This document shows, in pieces, positions 56,437 to 64,000 of a DNA stretch of 64,000 nucleotides. Numbering within the stretch: the first letter of the stretch is position 1; the number at the start of each line of letters is the position of its first letter. Position numbers and translations under genes: made by a program. A model generated the notes under the pieces. That model saw only the letters and a program-made list of their open reading frames with translations, made no database searches and was not told the origin of the DNA. Source of the DNA: Micromonospora sp. FIMYZ51 (GTDB lineage: Bacteria; Actinomycetota; Actinomycetes; Mycobacteriales; Micromonosporaceae). The stretch covers positions 3,906,001-3,970,000 of the forward strand of contig NZ_CP134706.1 in assembly GCF_038246755.1 (NCBI RefSeq), in the 5' to 3' direction.

Positions 56437-57177
56437 ATGGATGTCTTCGGGCAGGTGGCTGACCTGTACGAGACGACCCGACCGGGCTATCCGGCAGAGA
56501 TCGCCGACGCGATCGTGGCGTACCACGGTGGCCAGCCGGCGTCGGTCGTCGAGATCGGCGCGGGCACGGGCAAGGGCACCGAGGTGCTCGCCCGCATCGG
56601 CGCGCCGCTGACCTGCGTCGAGCCGGATCCGGGAATGGCGGCCAAGCTGGCCACCCGCTTCCCCGCCGCCCGCGTCGAGGCCGTCACCTTCGAGCAGTGG
56701 TCACCGCCGGCCGGCGGGGTCGGGCTACTGGCCGCCGCGATGGCCTGGCACTGGCTGGACCCGGCCACCCGCAACACCCGCGCCCGGCAGGCCCTGGCAC
56801 CGGGTGGCACCCTGGCAATATTCGGACACCGCTACGACTACGCCGACGCCGACCAGCGCGCCGCGATCCAGGCCGCGCTGCACGCCGTCGACCCGACCAT
56901 CGAGGAACGGCCCGCGGACTGGTTCCACCAGGACGTCCTCACCCATGGCGAGTTCACCGACGTACGCAAGACGGTGTTCCGGCAAGCCCTGCCGCTGGAC
57001 AAGCAGCGTTACCTCGCCCTGATCCGCACCTTCGGCCCGTACCTCACCCGGCCACCGGAGCAGCAACAACGTGGCCTGGCCGCGCTGAGCCGGCTGGTCG
57101 ACGACTTCGGCGGCACCGTCGTGCTCGACCTCCGTACCACGCTGGTGCTGGGGCGAAGGAAGGACAATGCTCGGTGA
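56437..57177 (+). CDS. Class I SAM-dependent methyltransferase
   Basis: 246 aa. Motif I is VVEIGAGTGKGTEVLA (about residue 32) with the acidic residue in CVEPDPGM and motif IV near GLLAAAMAWHWLD. The AMAWHWLDPATR segment places it near the UbiE/trans-aconitate methyltransferase type. The start FGQVADLYETTRPGYP is typical of this group. Methyl acceptor unknown. The stop lies about 100 nt before a terminator-like hairpin. Confidence 0.9.
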   Translation: MDVFGQVADLYETTRPGYPAEIADAIVAYHGGQPASVVEIGAGTGKGTEVLARIGAPLTCVEPDPGMAAKLATRFPAARVEAVTFEQWSPPAGGVGLLAAAMAWHWLDPATRNTRARQALAPGGTLAIFGHRYDYADADQRAAIQAALHAVDPTIEERPADWFHQDVLTHGEFTDVRKTVFRQALPLDKQRYLALIRTFGPYLTRPPEQQQRGLAALSRLVDDFGGTVVLDLRTTLVLGRRKDNAR

Positions 57178-57280
57178 CCGCTGGGGCGTGAGGCGAGAGC
57201 GAGATCCGGCGCGACTACCCCTGCGACAACTTCTCGTCCCGCCCACCCCGCAAGCCTGGCGAGGCGCGACGCTCACCAAC

Positions 57281-57311
57281 GCCCTGCTCCGGTTCCGACC
57301 CGGAGCAGGGC
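57281..57311. terminator. Bidirectional hairpin between methyltransferase and metH
   Basis: GCCCTGCTCCGG (57281-57292) and CCGGAGCAGGGC (57300-57311) pair perfectly over 12 bp with a 7-nt loop, between convergent genes. Confidence 0.7.
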
Positions 57312-57336
57312 AGCCGCACCCGCTGACCGGTGGCCG

Positions 57337-60300
57337 TTACTTGGCGTTGAAGTAGCTGGCCTCGGGGTGGTGCACGACGATCGCGTCGGTGGCCTGCTCG
57401 GGCATGAGCTGGAACTCTTCGGAGAGCTGCACGCCGATCCGCTCGGCGCCCAGCAGGTCCACGATCTTCGCCCGGTCCTCCAGGTCGGGGCAGGCCGGGT
57501 AGCCGAACGCGTACCGGCAGCCCCGGTAGTCGGTGCGCAGCAGGCCGGCCAGGTCCGCCGGGTCGTCGTCGGCGACGGTACGACCGTCGGGCAGGGTCAG
57601 CTCGGCGCGGACCCGCTTGTGCCAGTATTCGGCGAGGGCCTCGGTGAGCTGCACGGAAAGCCCGTGCACCTCCAGGTAGTCGCGGTACTCGTTGGCGGCG
57701 AAGAGCTTCGCCGCGTACTCGCTTACCGGCTGGCCGACGGTGACCAACTGCAACGCGACCACGTCCGGTTCCTCGCCCCGGGGACGGAAGAAGTCGGCCA
57801 GGCAGAGCCGCCGCTCCTGCCGCTGCCGGGGGAAGGTGAACCGGGCCCGCTCGGCGTGCCCGTTCTCGTCCAGGACCACCAGGTCGTTGCCCTCGGAGTA
57901 GGCCGGGAAGTAGCCGTACACCACGGCCGCCTCCAGCACCTGGTCGGAGATCAGGCGGTCCAGCCAGTAACGCAGCCGGGGACGGCCCTCGGTCTCCACC
58001 AGTTCCTCATAGGATGGGCCCTTGCCGCCGCGCGCACCGCGCAGCCCCCATTGGCCCATGAAGGTGGCCCGCTCGTCGAGCAGCGCCGCGTAGTCGGCCA
58101 GCGGCACGCCCTTGATCACTCGGGTGCCGTAGAACGGTGCGGCCGGCACCGGCACGTCGATCGCCACGTCGGAGCGGACCGAGGCGTCGTCGAGGTCCGG
58201 CAGCGACTCGGCGACCACGGCGCGTTGCCGTTCCCGACGGGCCCGCCGGGCCGCGAGGGCCGCCTCCCGCTCGGCGTCGATCACCGGCGCCCCACCACGC
58301 TTGGCGGTCATCACCCGGTCCATCAGGGACAGTCCCTCGAAAGCGTCCCGCGCATAGTGCACCTGGCCCGGGAACATCGACCGCAGGTCGTCCTCGACGT
58401 ACGCCCGGGTCAGCGCCGCCCCGCCGAGCAGGACCGGCCAGCGCTCCGCGACCCCGCGCGAAGCCATCTCGGCCAGGTTCTCCTTCATGATGACCGTGCT
58501 CTTGACCAGCAGGCCGGACATGCCGATGGCATCGGCCCGGTGCTGCTCGGCGGCGTCGAGGATGGCGGCGATCGGCTGCTTGATGCCGATGTTCACCACC
58601 TCGTAGCCGTTGTTGGAGAGGATGATGTCGACCAGGTTCTTGCCGATGTCGTGCACGTCGCCCTTGACAGTGGCGAGCACGATGCGACCCTTGCCGCCGT
58701 CGTCGGCCTTCTCCATGTGCGGTTCGAGGTACGCCACCGCGGTCTTCATCACCTCGGCGGACTGGAGCACGAACGGCAGCTGCATCTGGCCGGAGCCGAA
58801 CAGCTCGCCGACCACCTTCATGCCATCGAGCAGGATGTCGTTGATGATGAGCAGCGGCGCGGTGCCGGCGGCCATCGCCGCGTCCAGGTCGGCCTCCAGG
58901 CCGTTGCGCTCGCCGTCGATGATCCGCCGCTTGAGACGCTCGTTCAGCGGCAGGGCGGCCAGTTCCTCCGCCCGGGTGGCCCGGGCCGAGGCGGCGTCCA
59001 CTCCCTCGAAGATCTCGATGAACCGCTGGACCGGGTCGTAGCCCTCCCGGCGGCGGTCGTAGACCAGGTCGAGGGCCACCTCGCGCTGCTGGTCGGGGAT
59101 CTTCGACATCGGCAGAATCTTGCTGGCGTGCACGATCGCCGAGGTGAGCCCCGCCTGCACGCACTCGTGCAGGAAGACCGAGTTGAGCACCTGCCGGGCC
59201 GCCGGGTTCAGCCCGAAGGAGACGTTCGAGATGCCGAGGGTGAAGTTCACCCCGGGCCAGCGGCGGGCGATCTCCCGGATCGCCTCGATGGTCTCGATGC
59301 CGTCGCGGCGGGTCTCCTCCTGACCGGTGGCGATCGGGAAGGTCAACGCGTCGATGAGAATGTCGGAACGGCGCAGTCCCCATCGCTCGGTGAGGTCACC
59401 GATCAGCCGCCCGGCGACGCGTACCTTCCACTCGGCCGTGCGGGCCTGGCCCTCCTCGTCGATGAGCAGCGCGACCACCGCGGCGCCGTGCTCGGCGACC
59501 ACCGGCATCACCCGCGCGTAGCGGGATTCCGGGCCGTCGCCGTCCTCGAAGTTGACCGAGTTGACCACGCACCGGCCACCGAGCATCTCCAGCCCGGCCT
59601 CGATCACCGCCGGCTCGGTCGAGTCCAACATGATCGGCAAGGTGGACGCGGTGGCGAACCGACCCGCCAGCTCGCGCATGTCGGTGGTGCCGTCCCGGCC
59701 GACGTAGTCGACGCAGAGGTCCAGCAGGTGCGAGCCGTCGCGGGCCTGGCTGCGGGCGATCTCCACGCAGGACTGCCAGTCGGCGGCGAGCATCGCCTCG
59801 CGGAACGCCTTGGAGCCGTTGGCGTTGGTCCGCTCCCCCACCATCAGCACGCTGGCGTCCTGGGCGAACGGCACGTGGTGGTAGATCGAGGAGACACCCG
59901 CATCGGTACGCGGCTCGCGCGGGCCCGGCCGGGAACCACTGAGCCGTTCGGCGAGCAGCCGGATGTGCTCCGGAGTCGTGCCGCAACAGCCGCCGACCAG
60001 GGAGACGCCGTACTCGGTGACGAACCGTTCCAGGGCGTCGGCCAACTCCACCGGGGTCAACGGGTAGACCGCGCCGTCGGCGGTGAGCTGCGGCAGGCCG
60101 GCGTTCGGCATCACCGACAGCGGGACGCTGGCGTGCTGGGAGAGGTAGCGCAGGTGCTCGCTCATCTCGGTCGGCCCGGTGGCGCAGTTCAGCCCGATCA
60201 GGTCGACGCCGAGCGGCTCGATCGCGGTCAACGCGGCACCGATCTCGCTGCCCAGCAGCATGGTGCCGGTGGTCTCCACGGTGACGTGGCAGATCAGCGG

Positions 60301-60852
60301 GACCCGCTGGCCCAGCTCCGCCATGGCTCGGCGCGAGCCGACCACCGCGGCCTTGACCTGGAGCAGGTCCTGGCAGGTCTCCACGATCAGGGCGTCCGCG
60401 CCGCCCTCGATCAGACCGGCGGCGTTCTCCTGGTAGGCGTCGCGCAGCGTGGCGTAGGCGGCGTGGCCGAGGGTGGGCAGCTTCGTGCCGGGGCCGATCG
60501 AGCCGAGGACGAATCGGGGTCGCTCGGGCGTGGCGTACGCGTCGGCCGCCTCCCGGGCGATCCGGGCACCGGCCGCCGACAACTCCCGGATCCGGTGCTG
60601 GATGTCGTACTCGCCGAGATTGGCCAGGTTGGCGCCGAAGGTGTTCGTCTCCACACAGTCCGCGCCGGCGACGAGGTACGCCTCGTGCACCCCGCGTACG
60701 ACGTCGGGGCGGGTGACGTTGAGGATCTCGTTGCACCCCTCAAGGCCATCGAAGTCGTCCAGGGTCAGCTCCGCGGCCTGGAGCATCGTCCCCATCGCCC
60801 CGTCGGTGACGAGGATCCGGTCTGCCAGCGCGTCGAGCAACGAAGTCCGCAC
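57337..60852 (-). CDS. metH: Cobalamin-dependent methionine synthase
   Basis: 1171 aa, all four modules. Homocysteine-binding barrel (about 1-320) with the zinc Cys pair in GGCCGTTPEH. Methyltetrahydrofolate-binding barrel (about 335-610), from VGERTNANGSKAF. Cobalamin domain (about 640-870) with KGDVHDIGKNLV (about 733), whose His is the lower axial ligand. Reactivation domain (about 890-1171) with RYAFGYPACP for S-adenosylmethionine. It methylates homocysteine using B12. GTG 60852 is set by a TAACCT -10 box. Confidence 0.97.
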   Translation of the reverse strand: MRTSLLDALADRILVTDGAMGTMLQAAELTLDDFDGLEGCNEILNVTRPDVVRGVHEAYLVAGADCVETNTFGANLANLGEYDIQHRIRELSAAGARIAREAADAYATPERPRFVLGSIGPGTKLPTLGHAAYATLRDAYQENAAGLIEGGADALIVETCQDLLQVKAAVVGSRRAMAELGQRVPLICHVTVETTGTMLLGSEIGAALTAIEPLGVDLIGLNCATGPTEMSEHLRYLSQHASVPLSVMPNAGLPQLTADGAVYPLTPVELADALERFVTEYGVSLVGGCCGTTPEHIRLLAERLSGSRPGPREPRTDAGVSSIYHHVPFAQDASVLMVGERTNANGSKAFREAMLAADWQSCVEIARSQARDGSHLLDLCVDYVGRDGTTDMRELAGRFATASTLPIMLDSTEPAVIEAGLEMLGGRCVVNSVNFEDGDGPESRYARVMPVVAEHGAAVVALLIDEEGQARTAEWKVRVAGRLIGDLTERWGLRRSDILIDALTFPIATGQEETRRDGIETIEAIREIARRWPGVNFTLGISNVSFGLNPAARQVLNSVFLHECVQAGLTSAIVHASKILPMSKIPDQQREVALDLVYDRRREGYDPVQRFIEIFEGVDAASARATRAEELAALPLNERLKRRIIDGERNGLEADLDAAMAAGTAPLLIINDILLDGMKVVGELFGSGQMQLPFVLQSAEVMKTAVAYLEPHMEKADDGGKGRIVLATVKGDVHDIGKNLVDIILSNNGYEVVNIGIKQPIAAILDAAEQHRADAIGMSGLLVKSTVIMKENLAEMASRGVAERWPVLLGGAALTRAYVEDDLRSMFPGQVHYARDAFEGLSLMDRVMTAKRGGAPVIDAEREAALAARRARRERQRAVVAESLPDLDDASVRSDVAIDVPVPAAPFYGTRVIKGVPLADYAALLDERATFMGQWGLRGARGGKGPSYEELVETEGRPRLRYWLDRLISDQVLEAAVVYGYFPAYSEGNDLVVLDENGHAERARFTFPRQRQERRLCLADFFRPRGEEPDVVALQLVTVGQPVSEYAAKLFAANEYRDYLEVHGLSVQLTEALAEYWHKRVRAELTLPDGRTVADDDPADLAGLLRTDYRGCRYAFGYPACPDLEDRAKIVDLLGAERIGVQLSEEFQLMPEQATDAIVVHHPEASYFNAK

Positions 60853-60858
60853 ATTGAC

Positions 60859-60864
60859 AGGTTA
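60859..60864 (-). promoter_or_regulatory. -10 box TAACCT of leaderless metH
   Basis: On the minus strand TAACCT ends 6 nt before the GTG at 60852. Confidence 0.4.
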
Positions 60865-61052
60865 GTCCGCAGAACCGGGCCACTGAGTCCCCGCGCGGGC
60901 CCGTCCCACATCGTGTCACTGGATCACGCTGTCCCATTCTGCGGCGCTATGCCAGCAAATCGGAAAGGATCTAGGTCCCCTTGCCGAGGAAGGCCGGACC
61001 GGGCCCGGCCACGATCCGGCGCGGCCGACGGGCCACCTTCCCGCGCGGCACG

Positions 61053-61058
61053 TAGGCT
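61053..61058 (+). promoter_or_regulatory. -10 box TAGGCT before a short leader ORF
   Basis: TAGGCT ends 7 nt before the GTG at 61066, the same spacing as other leaderless genes here. Confidence 0.4.
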
Positions 61059-61065
61059 GACTGAT

Positions 61066-61152
61066 GTGAGGGACTACAGCGACACCACCATGCACGGCGG
61101 GCAGACGACCGGGGCCGGTCCCGGCGTCGCCGGTGACGAGTGGGTGAGGTGA
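61066..61152 (+). CDS. Possible 28-residue leader peptide upstream of the PAC2 gene
   Basis: GTG to TGA, 28 aa, MRDYSDTTMHGGQTTGAGPG then VAGDEWVR. The -10 box fits leaderless translation, and the stop is 4 nt before the PAC2 GTG, whose own ribosome site (GAGG) lies inside this ORF end. Translation of the leader could therefore couple to the next gene. No family is known to me; it could instead be the 5' leader of the transcript. Confidence 0.4.
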   Translation: MRDYSDTTMHGGQTTGAGPGVAGDEWVR

Positions 61153-61156
61153 CGGC

Positions 61157-62026
61157 GTGACCGAATTCGACGGACTGCCGGTGCTGCGGTCTCCGGTGGC
61201 GATCGCCGCGTTCGAGGGATGGAACGACGCCGCCGATGCCTCGACCGCCGCGGTCGAGCACCTGGAGCAGGTGTGGCAGGCCCGGCCGATCACCGAGTTG
61301 GACCCGGAGGACTTCTACGACTTCCAGGTCAGCCGGCCCACCATCGCGATGTCGGAGGGTGCCACCCGCCGGGTGGAGTGGCCGACGACCCGGTTCACCG
61401 TGGCCAGCCCGTCCGGCACGGACCGGGACGTGGTGCTGATCCGGGGCATCGAGCCGAGCATGCGCTGGCGCACCTTCTGCGAGCAGGTGCTGGAGATCTG
61501 CCACAGCCTGGAGGTGGAGCGGGTGGTGCTGCTCGGCGCGCTGCTGGCCGACGTGCCCTACACCCGACCGCTACCGATCAGCGGCAGCGCCTCCGACGCC
61601 GACGCCGCCAAGCGCTACCAGCTCACCCCGACCCGCTACGACGGGCCGACCGGCATCGTCGGCGTGCTACACGACGCCTGCACTCGCGCCGAGGTCGACG
61701 CGGTCTCGTTCTGGGTGCACGTGCCGCACTACGCCAACAACCCGCCCTGCCCGAAGGCGACCCTCGCCCTGCTGCACCGGGTCGAGGAAGTGGTAGACCT
61801 ACCGGTGCCGATGGCCGACCTGGCCGAGGAGGCCGCCGAGTGGGAACAGCGGGTACGCAGCGCCGCCGAGCAGGACGCCGAGCTCGGCGAGTACGTGCGT
61901 GAGCTTGAGGAACGCGTCGGCGACGCGGGCATCACCCCGTTGACCGGGGACGAGATCGCCCAGGAGTTCGAGAAGTACCTGCGCCGTCGGGGCGGTTCCG
62001 CCGGTCCTACGGCCGGCTCCTGGTAA
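61157..62026 (+). CDS. PAC2-family protein (proteasome assembly chaperone 2-like)
   Basis: 289 aa, GTG with GAGG 7 nt upstream. The PAC2 fold: AIAAFEGWNDAADASTAAVEHL at the start, DVVLIRGIEPSMRWRTFCEQ, VVLLGALLADVPYTRP and the conserved GPTGIVGVLHDAC. The C-terminus is an acidic helix. In actinobacteria a PAC2 protein lies near metH and mshC. The name comes from the eukaryotic chaperone fold; a role in the bacterial proteasome is not shown. Confidence 0.92.
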   Translation: MTEFDGLPVLRSPVAIAAFEGWNDAADASTAAVEHLEQVWQARPITELDPEDFYDFQVSRPTIAMSEGATRRVEWPTTRFTVASPSGTDRDVVLIRGIEPSMRWRTFCEQVLEICHSLEVERVVLLGALLADVPYTRPLPISGSASDADAAKRYQLTPTRYDGPTGIVGVLHDACTRAEVDAVSFWVHVPHYANNPPCPKATLALLHRVEEVVDLPVPMADLAEEAAEWEQRVRSAAEQDAELGEYVRELEERVGDAGITPLTGDEIAQEFEKYLRRRGGSAGPTAGSW

Positions 62027-62048
62027 CCCCTTCCCCAGTTCCACTCTG

Positions 62049-62077
62049 CGGGGCCCGGGCGTGCTGCCCGGGCCCCG
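62049..62077 (+). terminator. 12-bp hairpin after the PAC2 gene
   Basis: CGGGGCCCGGGC (62049-62060) and GCCCGGGCCCCG (62066-62077) pair perfectly with a 5-nt loop, 23 nt after the stop and followed by TTCC. Confidence 0.8.
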
Positions 62078-62235
62078 TTCCGGGTGCCCGTGACGGGGAC
62101 GCGCGTGACCGGTGACGTCGCCATGTCGACCTCACCGGTCACCGCCACCCGGAGGTGGTCGCCGGGGACGCATTGCGGAGCGATGTGTCGGAACACGCGC
62201 GTGATGAGTGGCGGGGACACGCCGCGTAGGGCATC

Positions 62236-62247
62236 CTAGGAACCTAG
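62236..62247. promoter_or_regulatory. Inverted repeat CTAGGAACCTAG, probable GntR operator
   Basis: Perfect 5-bp arms with a 2-nt centre lie 17 nt before the GntR gene start, between the promoter region and AGGAGG. Autoregulation by the adjacent GntR protein is inferred from position. Confidence 0.45.
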
Positions 62248-62263
62248 TTGTCAGGAGGCGAAC

Positions 62264-63055
62264 ATGCAGATCAATCCGGGCGCGGCAGAGTTCCCGCACC
62301 GGCAGATCGCCGCGCAGCTCAAGGCCCAGATCCGGCGCGGCGACTGGGGGCCGGGTGAGCGCCTGCCATCGATCCCGGCGATCGCGGAGATGTTCGGCGT
62401 GGCGAAGCAGACCGTGCAGCGCGCCGTCGACCAGTTGCGGGTCGAGGGCATCCTGATCACCAAGCCCGGCTCCGGTACGTACGTGCGGGGCACCCGGCGG
62501 CGACTCAACCGCCTCTCCCGGGGCCGCTACGGCGGCTTCCGCGGCTACCACACCGATCTGGCCGCCCGGTACCGGCAGCAACTGGTCTCGGTGGGCCGCT
62601 CCCCCGCCCCGCCCGAGGTCGCCGACGCCTTCGGCGTACCGGACGGCACCGAGTTGCTCTGCCGACGCCACCTGGTCCGCACCGAAGACTCACCGGTCGA
62701 GGTCGGCGCCTCCTGGTTTCTGCCCGCCGACACCGCCGGCACCTCGCTGGAACGGGCCGAGGCGTTCGGCCGTCCGCTCTACCAGGAGGCCGAGGAGGCC
62801 ACCGGCCGGCAGTACGCGACAGCCACCGACACCATCACGGCACGCCAGCCCAGCCGGGAGGAGGCGGAAACCCTCCAGATCCGGCCGGACACTCCCGTCC
62901 TGCACCTGCTGCACGTGGCGTACGACGCACGGCACAAGCCGATCGAGGTGGCCCAGGCGACCTGGCCCGGCCCGGTCACCACGCTGACCGAGGAGTACCG
63001 GATCCCCGCCCCGGCCGCCTCTGACGACCCCGACCCGGGCCTCGTCCTCGGCTGA
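62264..63055 (+). CDS. GntR-family transcriptional regulator with UTRA effector domain
   Basis: 263 aa, ATG with AGGAGG 7 nt upstream. The winged helix (about 1-75) has FPHRQIAAQLKAQIRRGDWG, PSIPAIAEMFGVAKQTVQRA and GTYVRGTRRR. The UTRA-like effector domain follows (about 95-245: CRRHLVRTEDSPVEVGASWF, ITARQPSREEAETLQI). It belongs to the HutC-type subfamily, which usually represses genes in response to a small ligand; the ligand is unknown. No adjacent target operon in the window. Confidence 0.9.
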   Translation: MQINPGAAEFPHRQIAAQLKAQIRRGDWGPGERLPSIPAIAEMFGVAKQTVQRAVDQLRVEGILITKPGSGTYVRGTRRRLNRLSRGRYGGFRGYHTDLAARYRQQLVSVGRSPAPPEVADAFGVPDGTELLCRRHLVRTEDSPVEVGASWFLPADTAGTSLERAEAFGRPLYQEAEEATGRQYATATDTITARQPSREEAETLQIRPDTPVLHLLHVAYDARHKPIEVAQATWPGPVTTLTEEYRIPAPAASDDPDPGLVLG

Positions 63056-63167
63056 CCGATCCCCCGCCGTCCCACGATCGGGCGCCTTCGTCGCCGGATC
63101 AGCCGCATGGGCCGCAGCACCGCGACCAGAAGGCACGATCGCGGGCACTCGGCGGGGCGGAGGGTGG

Positions 63168-64000
63168 TCAGAGGCGGATGCCCAGGAGGGTGTCCAGGGT
63201 GGCGGCGAAGAGGGCGGGAGCAGCGGGGTCGGCGGGAGCGCCGGCAGGCAGCCGCTCGATCTGCTCGGCCCACTCGTCAGCCAGCCGCAGGGCACCTGGC
63301 GAGTCGAGGTCGTCGCTCAGGCGGTCGCGTACGCCCGCCAGGAACGCCTCCCCGGACGGCCCGGCGGGTGCGGCGGCGGCTCGGCGCCAGCGGCCCAGCC
63401 GTTCCTCGGCGGCGGCCAGCAGGTCGTCGGTCCACGACCGGTCGGCGCGGTAGTGGCCGGCGAGCAACGCCAGCCGCACCGCCATCGGGTCGACCTTGTC
63501 GGCGCGCAGCCGGGAGACGAACACCAGGTTGCCGCGCGACTTGGACATCTTCTCGCCGTCCAGGCCGATCATTCCGGCGTGCACGTAGTGCCGGGAAAAG
63601 GGTGCCTGGCCGGTCAGCCGCTCGGCGTGCGCGGCGGAACACTCGTGGTGCGGGTAGAGCAGATCGTTGCCGCCGCCCTGCACGTCGATGGTGGAGCCGA
63701 GCAGGCCCAGGGCGATCACCGCGCACTCGATGTGCCAGCCCGGCCGGCCCGGCCCGAGGTCGCCGCCGGGCCAGGAGGGTTCCCCCTCGCGAGCACCGCG
63801 CCACAGCAGCGGATCGAGCGGATCGCGCTTGCCGGGCCGGTCCGGGTCACCACCGCGCTCGGGGAAGATCTTCAGCATCTCGTCGCGGGACAGGTTCGAC
63901 TCGTAGCCGAAGCGCGGCGCGACCGAGAGGTCGAAGTAGATGTCGCCGGTGCCGTCGTCCAGGCGGTACGCGGCGCCCTCCTTGAGCAGCAGCAGCACCT
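63168..64000 (-). CDS. mshC: Mycothiol ligase MshC (L-cysteine:glucosaminyl-inositol ligase), partial
   Basis: The C-terminal 277 residues are present; the start lies beyond the right edge. It resembles cysteinyl-tRNA synthetase: the His-containing PGWHIECAVIALGLL, GGNDLLYPHHECSAAHAERL (zinc-site region) and the ATP-binding KMSKSRGN are intact. Annotated MshC rather than CysS because of its C-terminus without the usual tRNA-binding tail and its position near PAC2/metH. It joins cysteine to glucosaminyl-inositol, a step of mycothiol synthesis. Confidence 0.9.
   Translation of the reverse strand, partial: VLLLLKEGAAYRLDDGTGDIYFDLSVAPRFGYESNLSRDEMLKIFPERGGDPDRPGKRDPLDPLLWRGAREGEPSWPGGDLGPGRPGWHIECAVIALGLLGSTIDVQGGGNDLLYPHHECSAAHAERLTGQAPFSRHYVHAGMIGLDGEKMSKSRGNLVFVSRLRADKVDPMAVRLALLAGHYRADRSWTDDLLAAAEERLGRWRRAAAAPAGPSGEAFLAGVRDRLSDDLDSPGALRLADEWAEQIERLPAGAPADPAAPALFAATLDTLLGIRL

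Larger units (their letters stand above)
60853..61065. other. Region between metH and the PAC2 leader ORF
   Basis: About 213 bp with no gene. It holds the divergent -10 boxes of metH and the leader ORF. I looked for cobalamin or SAM riboswitch features and saw none, and the -10 spacing leaves no 5' leader for metH. Confidence 0.45.

Noticed and set aside
60853..61065. Cobalamin or SAM riboswitch before metH
   Set aside because: No conserved B12-box-like sequence was seen, and the -10 box leaves no untranslated leader. A covariance-model search would settle this.
57367..61152. About 1261-codon plus-strand frame antisense to metH
   Set aside because: Shadow of metH codon bias; no domains or ribosome site. 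The last 28 codons are considered separately because of their own -10 box.

Overview
The window is high-GC actinobacterial chromosome, most likely from the family Micromonosporaceae (Micromonospora or a close relative). Evidence for this is the GC-rich third codon positions, a complete Pup-proteasome system, a mycothiol ligase gene (mshC), and a gene order that, as I recall it, follows the Mycobacterium tuberculosis stretch helY-tatC-tatA-pafC-pafB-pafA-prcA-prcB-pup-dop-mpa-trmI-recB-metH-PAC2-mshC. No rRNA, tRNA, prophage, transposase or CRISPR array was found. Many starts look leaderless: a TANNNT box lies 6-9 nt before the start codon.

Layout. 1-2031: end of a glycogen-debranching-type gene, an ArsR regulator overlapping an SRPBCC/AHSA1 gene, and a Nudix hydrolase. 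2072-5915: sulfonate-sulfur module, ssuD divergent from ssuABC. 6107-12676: a large membrane alpha/beta-hydrolase-like protein, smpB, a membrane protein overlapping an anchored solute-binding protein, a solitary Phd-like antitoxin and an MHYT sensor, with a 3 x 28 bp tandem repeat. 12775-17411: helicase helY, a HAD hydrolase and a diacylglycerol/lipid kinase.

17538-25379 is the most distinctive block: a ram/amf-type class III lanthipeptide locus. A LanKC synthetase is followed 6 nt later by a 39-codon precursor gene (20172-20291), whose core is almost the same as SapB of Streptomyces coelicolor. A 13-bp perfect hairpin and two ABC half-transporters come next, then two RamR-like regulators on the opposite strand. 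The product would be an exported morphogenetic surfactant peptide.

25876-43685 holds tatC, tatA, pafC, pafB, a DUF3866-like gene bracketed by inverted 54-bp repeats, pafA, the dTDP-rhamnose genes rmlC-rmlA / rmlB-rmlD, and prcA, prcB, an endonuclease VII-like HNH gene, pup, dop and mpa. Together these encode tagging of proteins with Pup and their degradation, with rml inserted into the cluster. 43764-52506: trmI, an M50 protease with CBS domains, a RecB-like nuclease, a two-component system and a MacB-like ABC exporter. 52590-64000: a HAD phosphatase, a zinc metallopeptidase, a sigma-factor remnant, a Ca2+/H+ antiporter, a membrane protein, a methyltransferase, metH, a possible leader peptide plus a PAC2 protein, a GntR regulator and partial mshC.
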